NCBI RefSeq assembly: GCF_002257705.1
Contig: NZ_LSLK01000059.1
Location: forward strand, 186,001 to 250,000
Origin: Sporomusa silvacetica DSM 10669
GTDB taxonomy: Bacteria; Bacillota; Negativicutes; Sporomusales; Sporomusaceae
Reading direction: 5' to 3'
DNA length: 64,000 nucleotides
The notes beneath the pieces were generated by a model. That model saw only the letters and a program-made list of their open reading frames with translations. It searched no databases and was not told where the DNA came from. Positions within the stretch are counted from its first letter, which is position 1. The number at the start of each line of letters is the position of its first letter. A program made the translations under genes and the position numbers. Shown here piece after piece: positions 42,486 to 50,322 of this stretch.

Positions 42486-42524
42486 AAAGGACGGTTATGG
42501 GGTGATACACCATAACCGTCCTTT
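42486..42524 (-). terminator. Terminator at the end of the Bam/OmpH/lpxD run
   Basis: A perfect 15-bp stem AAAGGACGGTTATGG / CCATAACCGTCCTTT with a 9-base loop, 10 bases beyond the lpxD stop, then a T-rich end. It closes the long OM-assembly run. Confidence 0.88.
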
Positions 42525-42534
42525 GTATTCCCGC

Positions 42535-43554
42535 TTACTTAGGTTCCAGTTGAGCAAGTCTTTGTTCGAGTTTGCGGATTTTTTTGACTAGCTCTGGCAG
42601 GTGGCCGATGGCGGCTTCGGAACGCAGCCATTCCTGGTGCGGGCGGGCGGGAAAGCCAGCGCAGAAGGAATTGTCAGGGATATCATTAATTGGTGCAGTG
42701 CGGGCGGCAAATACACAGTTGTCGCCAATGGTTATATGACCGTTGCAGCCTGATTGTCCGGCAAAGGTAACGTTATTGCCGATTTTGGTGCTGCCGGCAA
42801 TGCCTGTCAGGGCTACAAAGAAGCAGTTTTCGCCAGTTACTACATTGTGAGCCAAGTGCACCAGGTTATCAATCTTAGTGCCTTTACCAACAATAGTACT
42901 GCCGGTTGTGGCTCTGTCCAAACAAGAATTGGCACCAATTTCAACGTCATCTTCGATGATGACATTTCCCACTTGGGGTACTTTTTGGTGACGGCCACCG
43001 ACGGTAACAAAACCAAAGCCATCGCTGCCGATGACAGCGCCGCTTTGAACAATAACCCGGTTACCGATGTGACAGGTTTCACGCACGGTGACATTAGGAT
43101 AAATTATTGTATCATCGCCCACAGTCACATCCCTGCCAATATAAGTATGGGAGTAAATGATAGTATTATTGCCAATTTTGGCATTATCTTCAATGACGGT
43201 ATGGGCCATAATGGCGACCGCTGTTCCCAGTTTTACATTAGTCCCAAGGATAGCGGTCGGATGAATACCAACAGGTATCGCCGGTTTAGGAGTAAGCAAA
43301 GCCAGTAATGTGGTAAAGGCCATCCGGGGGTTAGTTACCCGGATAGCCGATTTGGGGAAGTCCCCTATTGTATCAGGAATGATTACCGCTGCGGCGGCAC
43401 ATTTGGCAGCTTTGTCAAGATGAGGAGGCACAGCAAAGGTAATGTCACCAGGACCGGCATCCTCAATGTTTGTTATACCGGTAACCTCCCTATCAACGTC
43501 ACCAATGACTGTTCCGTTAACCAATGCGGCAATCTCAGCTAATGTTTTTTTCAC
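42535..43554 (-). CDS. lpxD: UDP-3-O-acylglucosamine N-acyltransferase LpxD
   Basis: A 339-residue LpxD. N-terminal uridine-binding domain (about 1-100; GDVDREVTGITNIEDAGPGDITF), then left-handed beta-helix hexapeptides (about 105-300), catalytic His in NLVHLAHNVVTGENC, and SGCNGHITIGDNC. The final helix (KKIRKLEQRLAQLE) is the family's C-terminal coil. It N-acylates UDP-3-O-acylglucosamine. The start is GTG at 43554, with GGAGG six bases upstream; the longer frame reads into the previous gene. It is separated from the main lipid A operon but beside ompH, as in many diderms. Confidence 0.93.
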   Translation of the reverse strand: MKKTLAEIAALVNGTVIGDVDREVTGITNIEDAGPGDITFAVPPHLDKAAKCAAAAVIIPDTIGDFPKSAIRVTNPRMAFTTLLALLTPKPAIPVGIHPTAILGTNVKLGTAVAIMAHTVIEDNAKIGNNTIIYSHTYIGRDVTVGDDTIIYPNVTVRETCHIGNRVIVQSGAVIGSDGFGFVTVGGRHQKVPQVGNVIIEDDVEIGANSCLDRATTGSTIVGKGTKIDNLVHLAHNVVTGENCFFVALTGIAGSTKIGNNVTFAGQSGCNGHITIGDNCVFAARTAPINDIPDNSFCAGFPARPHQEWLRSEAAIGHLPELVKKIRKLEQRLAQLEPK

Positions 43555-43567
43555 TGGACGCCTCCAT

Positions 43568-43990
43568 TTATTGCATTTTTTGAATAACGGCATCAGTTAT
43601 ATCTGTACCGCCTGTGGCAACACTGTTTTTATAAAGTACAACACCCATTTTTTTCTCTTGGCTTACTTGCTCAATGGCCTGTTTGATATTGGTGTCAATC
43701 TGGGTTTCCAAGTCTTGTTTGGTCTTTAGAAATTCACCATACGCAGTTTCCTGACGTTTTTGAAATTCTTCCGCACTGATACTGGCTTTGTCTTTTTCCA
43801 GTTGGTCACTCAATTCTTTGCCTTTAACATTAAGCTGATCTTGAAACTGCTTAATTTTTGGGCTGTCAGACATAACTTTGTTTACATCAAGAACACCAAT
43901 GGCCGCTTGACCGCTATTACAGCCTGCAAGTGCCAAACCGGCAACAAAAACGAGTACTAACACCAGAGCAATTCTAATTTGTTTATTCAT
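43568..43990 (-). CDS. OmpH/Skp-family periplasmic chaperone, lipoprotein form 1
   Basis: A 140-residue OmpH/Skp protein. The N terminus (MNKQIRIALVLVLVFVAGLA...) ends in the lipobox LALAGC with Cys at about residue 24, so it is probably a lipoprotein. The rest (about 30-140) begins IGVLDVNKVMSDSPKIKQF and contains a long helix pair, then ends TDITDAVIQKMQ as in Skp. It probably chaperones outer-membrane proteins. GGAGG lies eight bases before ATG at 43990. It precedes lpxD by 13 bases. Confidence 0.85.
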   Translation of the reverse strand: MNKQIRIALVLVLVFVAGLALAGCNSGQAAIGVLDVNKVMSDSPKIKQFQDQLNVKGKELSDQLEKDKASISAEEFQKRQETAYGEFLKTKQDLETQIDTNIKQAIEQVSQEKKMGVVLYKNSVATGGTDITDAVIQKMQ

Positions 43991-44044
43991 GATAAAATCC
44001 TCCTTTGGAACCCTCATCACTTAATTATAGTATATGCATGCAAA

Positions 44045-45001
44045 TTATTTCTTAAACGCGGCAATCACCGCGTTAGTAATATCAACAGCCTTAACATTGA
44101 CTTGATATCCTGTCAATACAGTGTCCAGGTGGCGTTCAATTGCCACTTTGGCCGTTTTATCACGGACATCATTTAAAATAGTTTCTTCAAGCACATTGAT
44201 TTCCTGTTGCTTCATGCCCAGTTGCTGCTCTAGCTGCTTGTTAGCCACAGCTCCATCTGGGGGTATAACTGCTTGGGCTATTGGGGTAGACATATTGGCA
44301 GTTTGAGCCACCGTTTTGGCATTGAGCTCCGCATTTACTTGTTGGGCATAGGCGGCAAGTTCCTGCTCTATAGCAGCTTTTTCAGGAGCTAGCAAAGCAT
44401 CTAAGCTTTGGCCCAACTCTTTTTCTTTGGCTGCCAGTTTATTGGCTTGCTCTGCTTTCAATGCATCCAGGATCTTTTTTTCTTCAGCCGTTTGTTTTTC
44501 ATCTAGTCGTACAGTTTGTAATTTTAGCTGTTGGTTAAAAATCTGTGGCTGATATTCCTTATCCAGTTCTTGGGCATAGGCCTTAAGCTCAACCGATAGT
44601 TCACCATGGACTTTATCAGCTTTTTGGACAAGCTTAGCCTGCAGTTCTTGTTGTTTTGCAGCCATTTTGGCATTAAATTCCTGTGCGGCTGCTGTTTGGA
44701 GTCCGTTAGCCACACTGCCTTGCAGATCCATGGCTGGTGCTTCAGTGGCATTACGTGCTTGATTAACTTGCCCGCTTAGTTGTTGGCGAAGAGTGGCTGC
44801 CTGTTGTTTGAGTTTTTGCCACTCTTGATATTTAGGATGAGCATTTATGGCCTTATCCATGTCGATTACGCCAACTTGCGGCACTTCGGGGGGCTTGGTT
44901 TCAGGTGTCGCCGAACGGGAACAACCTGCAAAAAGAACAGTACTAAGGATCAGGATTACCAGAAACCGTATTGGTGTTGTTTGCTTTTTAGTTGTAAACA
45001 C
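44045..45001 (-). CDS. OmpH/Skp-like lipoprotein, long form 2
   Basis: A 318-residue protein with signal peptide and lipobox LFAGC (Cys at about 27), so a predicted lipoprotein. The start of the mature part (VGVIDMDKAINAHPKYQEW) and end (VNAVKAVDITNAVIAAFKK) match OmpH/Skp. Between them a helical region of about 250 residues, rich in Q/A/E/K, is roughly twice the usual length, suggesting longer tentacles. The start is GTG at 45001, with GAGGGTG eight bases before. It lies 190 bases downstream of the third OmpH, with hairpins in between. Confidence 0.78.
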   Translation of the reverse strand: MFTTKKQTTPIRFLVILILSTVLFAGCSRSATPETKPPEVPQVGVIDMDKAINAHPKYQEWQKLKQQAATLRQQLSGQVNQARNATEAPAMDLQGSVANGLQTAAAQEFNAKMAAKQQELQAKLVQKADKVHGELSVELKAYAQELDKEYQPQIFNQQLKLQTVRLDEKQTAEEKKILDALKAEQANKLAAKEKELGQSLDALLAPEKAAIEQELAAYAQQVNAELNAKTVAQTANMSTPIAQAVIPPDGAVANKQLEQQLGMKQQEINVLEETILNDVRDKTAKVAIERHLDTVLTGYQVNVKAVDITNAVIAAFKK

Positions 45002-45060
45002 CAAATCACCCTCTCTAGTGTTAAGGTTCAAGATTACAGGTTTGTTTATGGTAAGGTTAA

Positions 45061-45250
45061 AGCCGAGCACAGACTAAACCGGCTCGGCTCAATTTACCGG
45101 ATACTTTATCCGATGACCAAGTTGCTCTAAGACTCCCGCTTCTACAAGCGGGAGTTATACCCTAAAGGGCACAGGCGAGCAACTAAGTCCCTGGATAGGT
45201 TCGACTAAGCTTCAGATGAGGTTAACACCCCACCTGAAGCTAAGACTCAC
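45061..45250. repeat. Hairpin-rich intergenic segment, possible IS200/IS605-derived relic
   Basis: No gene is seen. Stem 1 AGCCGAGC/GCTCGGCT (45061-45068 and 45082-45089) looks like a weak terminator of ompH form 3. Stem 2 ACTCCCGCTT/AAGCGGGAGT (45132-45155) is a perfect 10-bp stem with a 4-base loop. Stem 3 (45209-45240) pairs GCTTCAGATGAGG with CCCCACCTGAAGC imperfectly. CTAAGACTC occurs at 45127-45135 and again at 45240-45248. The arrangement resembles the subterminal hairpins of IS200/IS605 elements, but no tnpA or tnpB is present. Confidence 0.45.
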
Positions 45251-45256
45251 TTTATA

Positions 45257-45727
45257 TTATTTGCCGGTGATTTTTTTGCTAACATCCTCTGTCAGATCCT
45301 GAGCACCATAAACTACGTTGCTGACATCAAATACGACAGCAATTCCTTTGGCATCAGCTACCGCTTTGATGGCCGCATCAACTTTGTCCTGAATTGGCGC
45401 AAATAACTCTTGCCGTTTCAATTCAAGGCGTTGCATCGTTTGATTGTAATATTCTTGTTTTTCTTTGTCTGCCATATTAGCAGACTTGGTTTCAAATTCG
45501 GTTTTGGCTTGTTCTACTTCGGTTTTCATAGTTTCTTCTGCTTTAGCCAGATCAGGATGCTGTTGCAGCAGTAATGACCTGTTTACTTTGCCGATATTAG
45601 ATGCAGTACCGGCACTAGCCGCATGGCCTGTACCGGTTTGCGAAAGCGCCAAACCAAAGACCCCCAGCAAGAATACTGCAGCTATAGTAACAGCAACCAT
45701 TTTAGCAACTTTTTTGTTTTTAAACAT
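45257..45727 (-). CDS. OmpH/Skp-family chaperone form 3
   Basis: A 156-residue OmpH/Skp protein with an N-terminal hydrophobic segment (about 8-32, VAVTIAAVFLLGVFGLALS) that acts as signal peptide or anchor; no lipobox is seen. Mature part: IGKVNRSLLLQQHPDLAKAEETM, then a helical hairpin, and the final GIAVVFDVSNVVYGAQDLTEDVSKKI that matches the Skp core. The ATG at 45727 was chosen because AGAAGGG lies about eight bases upstream. It is the first of three ompH genes and follows the gene at 45815. Confidence 0.85.
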   Translation of the reverse strand: MFKNKKVAKMVAVTIAAVFLLGVFGLALSQTGTGHAASAGTASNIGKVNRSLLLQQHPDLAKAEETMKTEVEQAKTEFETKSANMADKEKQEYYNQTMQRLELKRQELFAPIQDKVDAAIKAVADAKGIAVVFDVSNVVYGAQDLTEDVSKKITGK

Positions 45728-45814
45728 TCTTTTTACCCTTCTTTCCTGCCACTTGGCAATAAATTCTCTCCTCCACTTACCAATTATAACAGGCCCTACC
45801 CTATTCAGCAAGCC

Positions 45815-47104
45815 CTACAAATTGGCTATCATTCTAAGCCAGTTTTCCTTTTCAGTAATAACATATTCGGCGCTTAGGAACTCATGCAGCTTATATCTGA
45901 CTCCAAATTCGTAGTAATCTGTTTTAGGCATATCTTCCAGCCGAATCGTCCAGTTGGGGCCAAGGTAGTGATTAATCCATATGATACTTCCATGTTCTGA
46001 GATATTATACTTTAGACCGGCTAGAGTATTTTCCGTGAATTTATGGCTCCAACCTGGTTCAAACTCCCACTCCATGCTATCAGGGACAAATTTAATTTCC
46101 ATAAAAGCCTCATCCCGATTGCCGGTAAATTTACCAAAATGAAGTTTGGCCATTGTATTATCTCTCTCTCGCCCCATATCCAAACTACCTTCGAGACTTA
46201 CCCGGTATTTGGTAGTTTCGGCACGGAGTGTTATTTCAGTATCAACGCCGGGACTTACGACCGGTGTTACTATCAAGCCATACTTTTTAACTATGGGGTG
46301 CTTAGCCGCAGTTCTTTGTATCTCAGTAGAAAAATACTCTTTATGCCGCTCCACAAAGGCTACCGGCAAACCACGCAACATCCCCGCCGCTTCACGAACA
46401 GGGGGCCTGGCTTCAGCCAGCAAGATATTGGGAATGGTACTAGAGCGCAGGGAAAGTTCAACATTATTAATTGTTGGCCCTGTGGGAATTAGAGAAAGTT
46501 TGATGCTTGTATGCTGCCCGGCAGTAATCTCAAGATTACTGCGGAATTCCGGCAGCTCGATTGCCAACAATTCACGGATAACCGTCTTGGATATTCCGCC
46601 TGCCCATTCTACTGAGTCTACAGGCAAGCCGATCAAGACATCGTCAACTTGATCTTCTATTTTACCCATGTCGTTTTTGATTACTGTCATTACCTCAGGT
46701 GAGAGGCCACCTATGTCAATTTCAAGAGAAACGTCGCGCACCACATCACCCCAGGGTCTCACTGCCACTAAAATATTGGTGCTACTACCCGGAGTTAATT
46801 TAACTTGCTCAACTGTATATCCAACAAGTACTCTGTTGAATATATCCCTGACAAGATCTTCATATTTGGCTTGATTTGTCTCTACTTCACTAAGGGTTCG
46901 CCCAACAAGAATCTGTTCTCCCACTGTCATAATACTTGCGGTCATTCGCTTGGCAATTCTAGCAGGAGGCGGCTCAGCAGCCGCAATAGTTACCACGATT
47001 GTATCCACTGTCTCAGCTGCAGCTAAGCCGGCTCCCGCCCATAGGCTCAGCAAGATAACAAAGCTGAAAACTAGGATAATCTGGCGTGGGTATTTTCTGC
47101 TAAT
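45815..47104 (-). CDS. Uncharacterised outer-membrane protein, probable ATT start
   Basis: A 429-residue protein I do not recognise, located between bamA and ompH. From an ATT codon at 47104 the product starts SRKYPRQIILVFSFVILLSLWAGAGLAAAE, a complete signal peptide (Lys/Arg, hydrophobic core, Ala-rich cleavage site). GGAGG lies eight bases before this ATT. The only standard start further in, TTG at 47053, lacks a ribosome site and would drop the positive N-terminal part. The rest has two POTRA-like or beta/alpha segments (about 80-290), then a C-terminal beta-rich region with alternating aromatic residues and an ending ...RMIANL, compatible with a barrel. A function in barrel assembly is inference from position only. 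Confidence 0.75.
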   Translation of the reverse strand: MSRKYPRQIILVFSFVILLSLWAGAGLAAAETVDTIVVTIAAAEPPPARIAKRMTASIMTVGEQILVGRTLSEVETNQAKYEDLVRDIFNRVLVGYTVEQVKLTPGSSTNILVAVRPWGDVVRDVSLEIDIGGLSPEVMTVIKNDMGKIEDQVDDVLIGLPVDSVEWAGGISKTVIRELLAIELPEFRSNLEITAGQHTSIKLSLIPTGPTINNVELSLRSSTIPNILLAEARPPVREAAGMLRGLPVAFVERHKEYFSTEIQRTAAKHPIVKKYGLIVTPVVSPGVDTEITLRAETTKYRVSLEGSLDMGRERDNTMAKLHFGKFTGNRDEAFMEIKFVPDSMEWEFEPGWSHKFTENTLAGLKYNISEHGSIIWINHYLGPNWTIRLEDMPKTDYYEFGVRYKLHEFLSAEYVITEKENWLRMIANL

Positions 47105-47112
47105 AACTCGTA

Positions 47113-47119
47113 CCTCCCT
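47113..47119 (-). promoter_or_regulatory. Ribosome binding site that supports the ATT start
   Basis: Minus-strand AGGGAGG, 8 bases before the ATT at 47104-47102. No ATG, GTG or TTG lies within 20 bases downstream in any matching frame. Confidence 0.6.
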
Positions 47120-47128
47120 CTTAGTAAA

Positions 47129-47153
47129 TGAGTCAGGCCACCAGCCTGACTCA
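47129..47153 (-). terminator. Hairpin between bamA and the ATT-start gene
   Basis: TGAGTCAGGC/GCCTGACTCA is a 10-bp stem with a 5-base loop, followed by only a short T run on the minus strand. It lies 15 bases after the bamA stop and 10 bases before the ribosome site, so partial termination or mRNA processing is more likely than full termination. Confidence 0.55.
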
Positions 47154-47167
47154 TTAGCTAAAATGTT

Positions 47168-48901
47168 TTAGAACTGACCGCCAAAGCTAAAGTGGGTACG
47201 TCCACCCTCCGAGCCTTGAGCATAGTCAATGCGGACAGGCCCAATCGGCGTTGTCATGCGGATACCAACACCAACGCTGGTTTTAAGGTCATTGAGCTTG
47301 TAACCGCCATCGGTCCAGGCATTACCAATATCAGAAAATACTACACCCTGAATTTTGTTAATGACCGGGAAGCGATATTCGACAGAACCGGCAAGCATTT
47401 TGTTGCCTTTGTATTGTTCATCCTCATAACCACGGAGTGTGTCGGCACCGCCGACTTCAAACCGGTTTGCATCCGAAATATTGCCATCAGCATAACCGGC
47501 CGTGAGACGGGTAGCAATTACGTGGTTAGGACCGACTTTGAAATATTTACGTCCCTCGAGAGTATATTTGTTGAAACTAAAGTCGCCGCCAAAGCCGGCA
47601 AATTCGGCTGACAAGGAGTACCGTGCTCCCTCAGACGGAGCAAAAACGTTATCCCGCGAGTCAAACACCCGCATTAACGTAACGCTGCGGGTCAAACCAT
47701 AGTTATCTTTGAGATATTGGTTATGCTCCGCAGTCCCGTCTAAATAGTTAACAGGTCCATCTTCATATTCTTCATATGTGTCTTTACGGTTTTTAAAGGT
47801 GATATAATTTTGGATATATTCACCTGACGGACGGCCCAAAGTAATGTCAAAACCTCTTCTATTTTTGTCGTAGGTAGTCTTCTCAGTATCAGTGCCGTCA
47901 TAGTAATCTGTATACTCATTGGTCAAGTCGTATACGCTGAAACTCAGCGAGGTTTGTTTGCTGTCAAGCCAGGGGCGGGTAAAGCTAACTTCATAGTTTT
48001 TGTCGCTGGCACCGCCAAACTCCCAGTGAAATTTGACTTTGTCGCCACTGCCCCTGAAGTTGTTGTCACCCACTTCAATAATACCAATCATACCATCAGA
48101 TTTGCTGTAACCGCCGCCGATGGAGAAGGTACCTGTTTTCTGCTCAACAACACCAGCCTCAAGCACAACAGCATTAGGATCTTTACCAGGATTAAGCTTC
48201 ATGTTAACATCTTCAAAATAACCAAGGTTGTACACTTTTTGCATGCTGCGTTTGGCATCCTTTACATTGAAAGGTTCGCCTGGTTTGACTTTCATTTCAC
48301 GGGTGATAACGTTGGTTTTGGTTTTATCATTACCTTTAACAACAACGCCTTCCAACACACCCTCACTAATGGTCAGTGTCAGTACACCAGCCGGGCTCAT
48401 GGCCACATCAGTTACCTTTGCCAGAATATAACCCTGGTCATGGTAGTATTGTTCGATAGCCCGAACATTGGTGTTAAGGGTTCTGGTGTTCAAAATACTA
48501 TCTTTGCTGGTAGTCACTAATTCTTTAATTTTGTCTACAGATACTTTGGTATTGCCTTTAACAACAATGTCGGCTAACTTGGGGTTTTCCATAACGGTAT
48601 ATACCACGTTGACGCCTTCAGGCACTTCATTGAAGTTGGCTACAACATCAAAAAAGTAGCCTAAATCGTAGATAGCCTGCATGTCTTGCTTAACTTTCTC
48701 GGCGGTTAAGGTATCACCAGGCTGGATTTTTACCACACCTCTAACAGTGCTTTCGGCAACTTTATTAGTGCCGGTAATTGTTATGGCGGTAGCCGTTTTG
48801 CCTTCAATATTTGCTGCATAAGCAGGCAAAACTAACGATGCGGTTATGCTTAAAACAAGCGCAGCAATAACAAGAATTCTGCAGCGTAGAACGTTCTTCA
48901 T
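47168..48901 (-). CDS. bamA: Outer-membrane protein assembly factor BamA (three POTRA domains)
   Basis: A 577-residue Omp85 protein. Signal peptide 1-29; POTRA domains at about 33-105, 106-180 and 181-255 (GNTKVSVDKIKELVTT and GNDKTKTNVITREMKVKPGEPF mark strands of the repeats), then a 16-strand barrel (about 260-577) with the conserved LRGYEDEQYKGN (VRGF/Y motif) and terminal Phe. It inserts outer-membrane proteins. E. coli BamA has five POTRA domains; three is common in Negativicutes. It lies 22 bases after the one-TM gene. No bamB-E genes are present, as usual for Firmicute diderms. Confidence 0.94.
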   Translation of the reverse strand: MKNVLRCRILVIAALVLSITASLVLPAYAANIEGKTATAITITGTNKVAESTVRGVVKIQPGDTLTAEKVKQDMQAIYDLGYFFDVVANFNEVPEGVNVVYTVMENPKLADIVVKGNTKVSVDKIKELVTTSKDSILNTRTLNTNVRAIEQYYHDQGYILAKVTDVAMSPAGVLTLTISEGVLEGVVVKGNDKTKTNVITREMKVKPGEPFNVKDAKRSMQKVYNLGYFEDVNMKLNPGKDPNAVVLEAGVVEQKTGTFSIGGGYSKSDGMIGIIEVGDNNFRGSGDKVKFHWEFGGASDKNYEVSFTRPWLDSKQTSLSFSVYDLTNEYTDYYDGTDTEKTTYDKNRRGFDITLGRPSGEYIQNYITFKNRKDTYEEYEDGPVNYLDGTAEHNQYLKDNYGLTRSVTLMRVFDSRDNVFAPSEGARYSLSAEFAGFGGDFSFNKYTLEGRKYFKVGPNHVIATRLTAGYADGNISDANRFEVGGADTLRGYEDEQYKGNKMLAGSVEYRFPVINKIQGVVFSDIGNAWTDGGYKLNDLKTSVGVGIRMTTPIGPVRIDYAQGSEGGRTHFSFGGQF

Positions 48902-48923
48902 CTATTACCTCCTTATTTATTCG

Positions 48924-49490
48924 TTATTGACCTCGCAACGATTGTCCAGCTGTGCGGATTAGCTTGTTAATCTCATCCGTTGTCAGGGGAACTTCTTTGC
49001 TTTGGTCGGCATTAGCAGCGGATTTTTTTGGTTCTGATGGCTCTGGACCCTCATATGCAGACTGTGCAGTCTGTTTATGAGTTGCAGGCTGAACGTCAGC
49101 ACCTGTTGTAGCTACTGGTAGTGAGGCAGACGCTACAGCCGGTGGAACCTGGATGGAGCTTATTTCCACCGCCGGAACTAACTGTTGAGTCTCGGCTATC
49201 GGCTGAACCTCCTGGTGCTGGCGCGCCCCCCACCAATAACTGACGCCTACTCCGCCAATAGCTACCATCACAGCCAACCCCACAGCCAGACTATGCCGCA
49301 GCACCGGATATTTGTAGCGCCACTGCTGAGAACGGTTAACTTCCCTGGCATGGGTGAGTTCAGCCTGAGCTAGAAACAAGTTAAGCTCGCCGCGAATGTC
49401 TTTGTCTTTGTCAAAAGCCTGTTCAGCCTCTGAAAGCCATTGCTGTGCTGAGTTTAAATGCCTGTTAACATTTTGTTTACAATCCGCCAC
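48924..49490 (-). CDS. One-TM protein next to a sigma factor, possible anti-sigma candidate
   Basis: A protein of about 188 residues with a cytoplasmic N-terminal part (about 1-72; helical, charged), one TM helix (about 68-90, LAVGLAVMVAIGGVGVSYWW), and a Pro/Ala/Ser/Val-rich extracytoplasmic tail of about 100 residues. I do not recognise a family. The layout and position right after the sigma factor gene resemble sigma/anti-sigma pairs, but no HxxxCxxC zinc motif is seen, so the role is uncertain. The start is GTG (49490), eight bases after AGGGG. The 176-base gap to the sigma gene carries a possible TTCACA-N17-TATAAT box. Confidence 0.6.
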   Translation of the reverse strand: MADCKQNVNRHLNSAQQWLSEAEQAFDKDKDIRGELNLFLAQAELTHAREVNRSQQWRYKYPVLRHSLAVGLAVMVAIGGVGVSYWWGARQHQEVQPIAETQQLVPAVEISSIQVPPAVASASLPVATTGADVQPATHKQTAQSAYEGPEPSEPKKSAANADQSKEVPLTTDEINKLIRTAGQSLRGQ

Positions 49491-49666
49491 ATTCACCACC
49501 CCTATTATAAACACTATTTATACTCCTGTGAAGAGGCCAGATTCTGGTCATTAGTAAACAAGCAAATACGGATAAATATCGCAATTAACTTGTTGATAGT
49601 CGGTATTTCGAGTAGTTTTGACGTATTTGCTGTTTTTTTGAGATTAGTAGTTCGACAAGTCTCACT

Positions 49667-50308
49667 TTATCGCCAGTTGCCCATTAGCTTGGACAACATC
49701 CCTCGCAAGCGCCTAATTCCTTGTTTTTGCAGACGATAGATATGTGATAGGCTTACCTCCATTGTAGCCGCCAACTCTTTGGGCTGACAGTCATCAAGAA
49801 ATACGCCCTGTAAGACCTGCTGCTCTTTGGCTGGCAGACGATCCATGGCCGTTTTGAGTTGCTCGACAAGGTAGTTCTGCTCTACTTGTGCAGCCACCTC
49901 AGCCTGCGCATCAATTAACAAGTCAGCAATTGTTGTCTGGCTAGCCCCCTCGGTTAGCGGGCTATCGATATGCAACAAGCTACCGTCTTCGCATTTCAGG
50001 TGATTAATAATCCGGCCCTTGATGCGATGCACAGCAAACAGGCTAAAAGCGACCCCCCTGGTATGGTCATACTTTTCAACAGCTTCAATGAGTCCCACTG
50101 TCCCTTCCTGAATACTATCCAGCATAGCCGGCTCAGGCAGACGCCAGCGCATGGCTGTTTTAAAAACCAGAGGCTGATAGCTTTCGATAAGGCGGCGACG
50201 GCTTTCCAGGCTGCCGTCCACCTTATAACTCTGCCACAAGCTATGTTCTTCTTCAGGTAGCAAGGTTTGAATATTTTTCAGTTCTGCCAAATACTGACTG
50301 AGAATCAT
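49667..50308 (-). CDS. Sigma-70 family alternative sigma factor
   Basis: A 213-residue sigma factor of the SigB/F/G-FliA group. Region 2 is visible (LPEPAMLDSIQEGTVGLIEAVEKYDHTRGVAFSLFAVHRIKGRIINHL), and region 4 is an HTH (LPAKEQQVLQGVFLDDCQPKELAATMEVSLSHIYRLQ). Length and the short region 3 fit group 3. It is not sigma-H, FliA or SpoIIGC by obvious sequence. The ATG at 50308 has AGGGTGG five bases upstream; a GTG three codons earlier is less likely. It lies between tamB (14 bases upstream) and the one-TM gene, so it could tune the outer-membrane assembly operon, or respond to its failure. The target is unknown. Confidence 0.87.
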   Translation of the reverse strand: MILSQYLAELKNIQTLLPEEEHSLWQSYKVDGSLESRRRLIESYQPLVFKTAMRWRLPEPAMLDSIQEGTVGLIEAVEKYDHTRGVAFSLFAVHRIKGRIINHLKCEDGSLLHIDSPLTEGASQTTIADLLIDAQAEVAAQVEQNYLVEQLKTAMDRLPAKEQQVLQGVFLDDCQPKELAATMEVSLSHIYRLQKQGIRRLRGMLSKLMGNWR

Positions 50309-50322
50309 GGTATCCACCCTTT

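Noticed and set aside
45130..45160. Intact IS605-type insertion sequence
   Set aside because: No tnpA or tnpB frame is present in the 187-base gap; at most it is a relic.
49490..49520. TTCACA-N17-TATAAT promoter in front of the one-TM gene
   Set aside because: The transcription start would fall in the ribosome site, so it would remove or weaken it; kept only as a possibility in the gene entry.
49651..49658. TTGTCGAA on the minus strand, identical to the core of a Spo0A box
   Set aside because: It is one 8-base match just after the sigma gene stop, without promoter or second box; likely chance.
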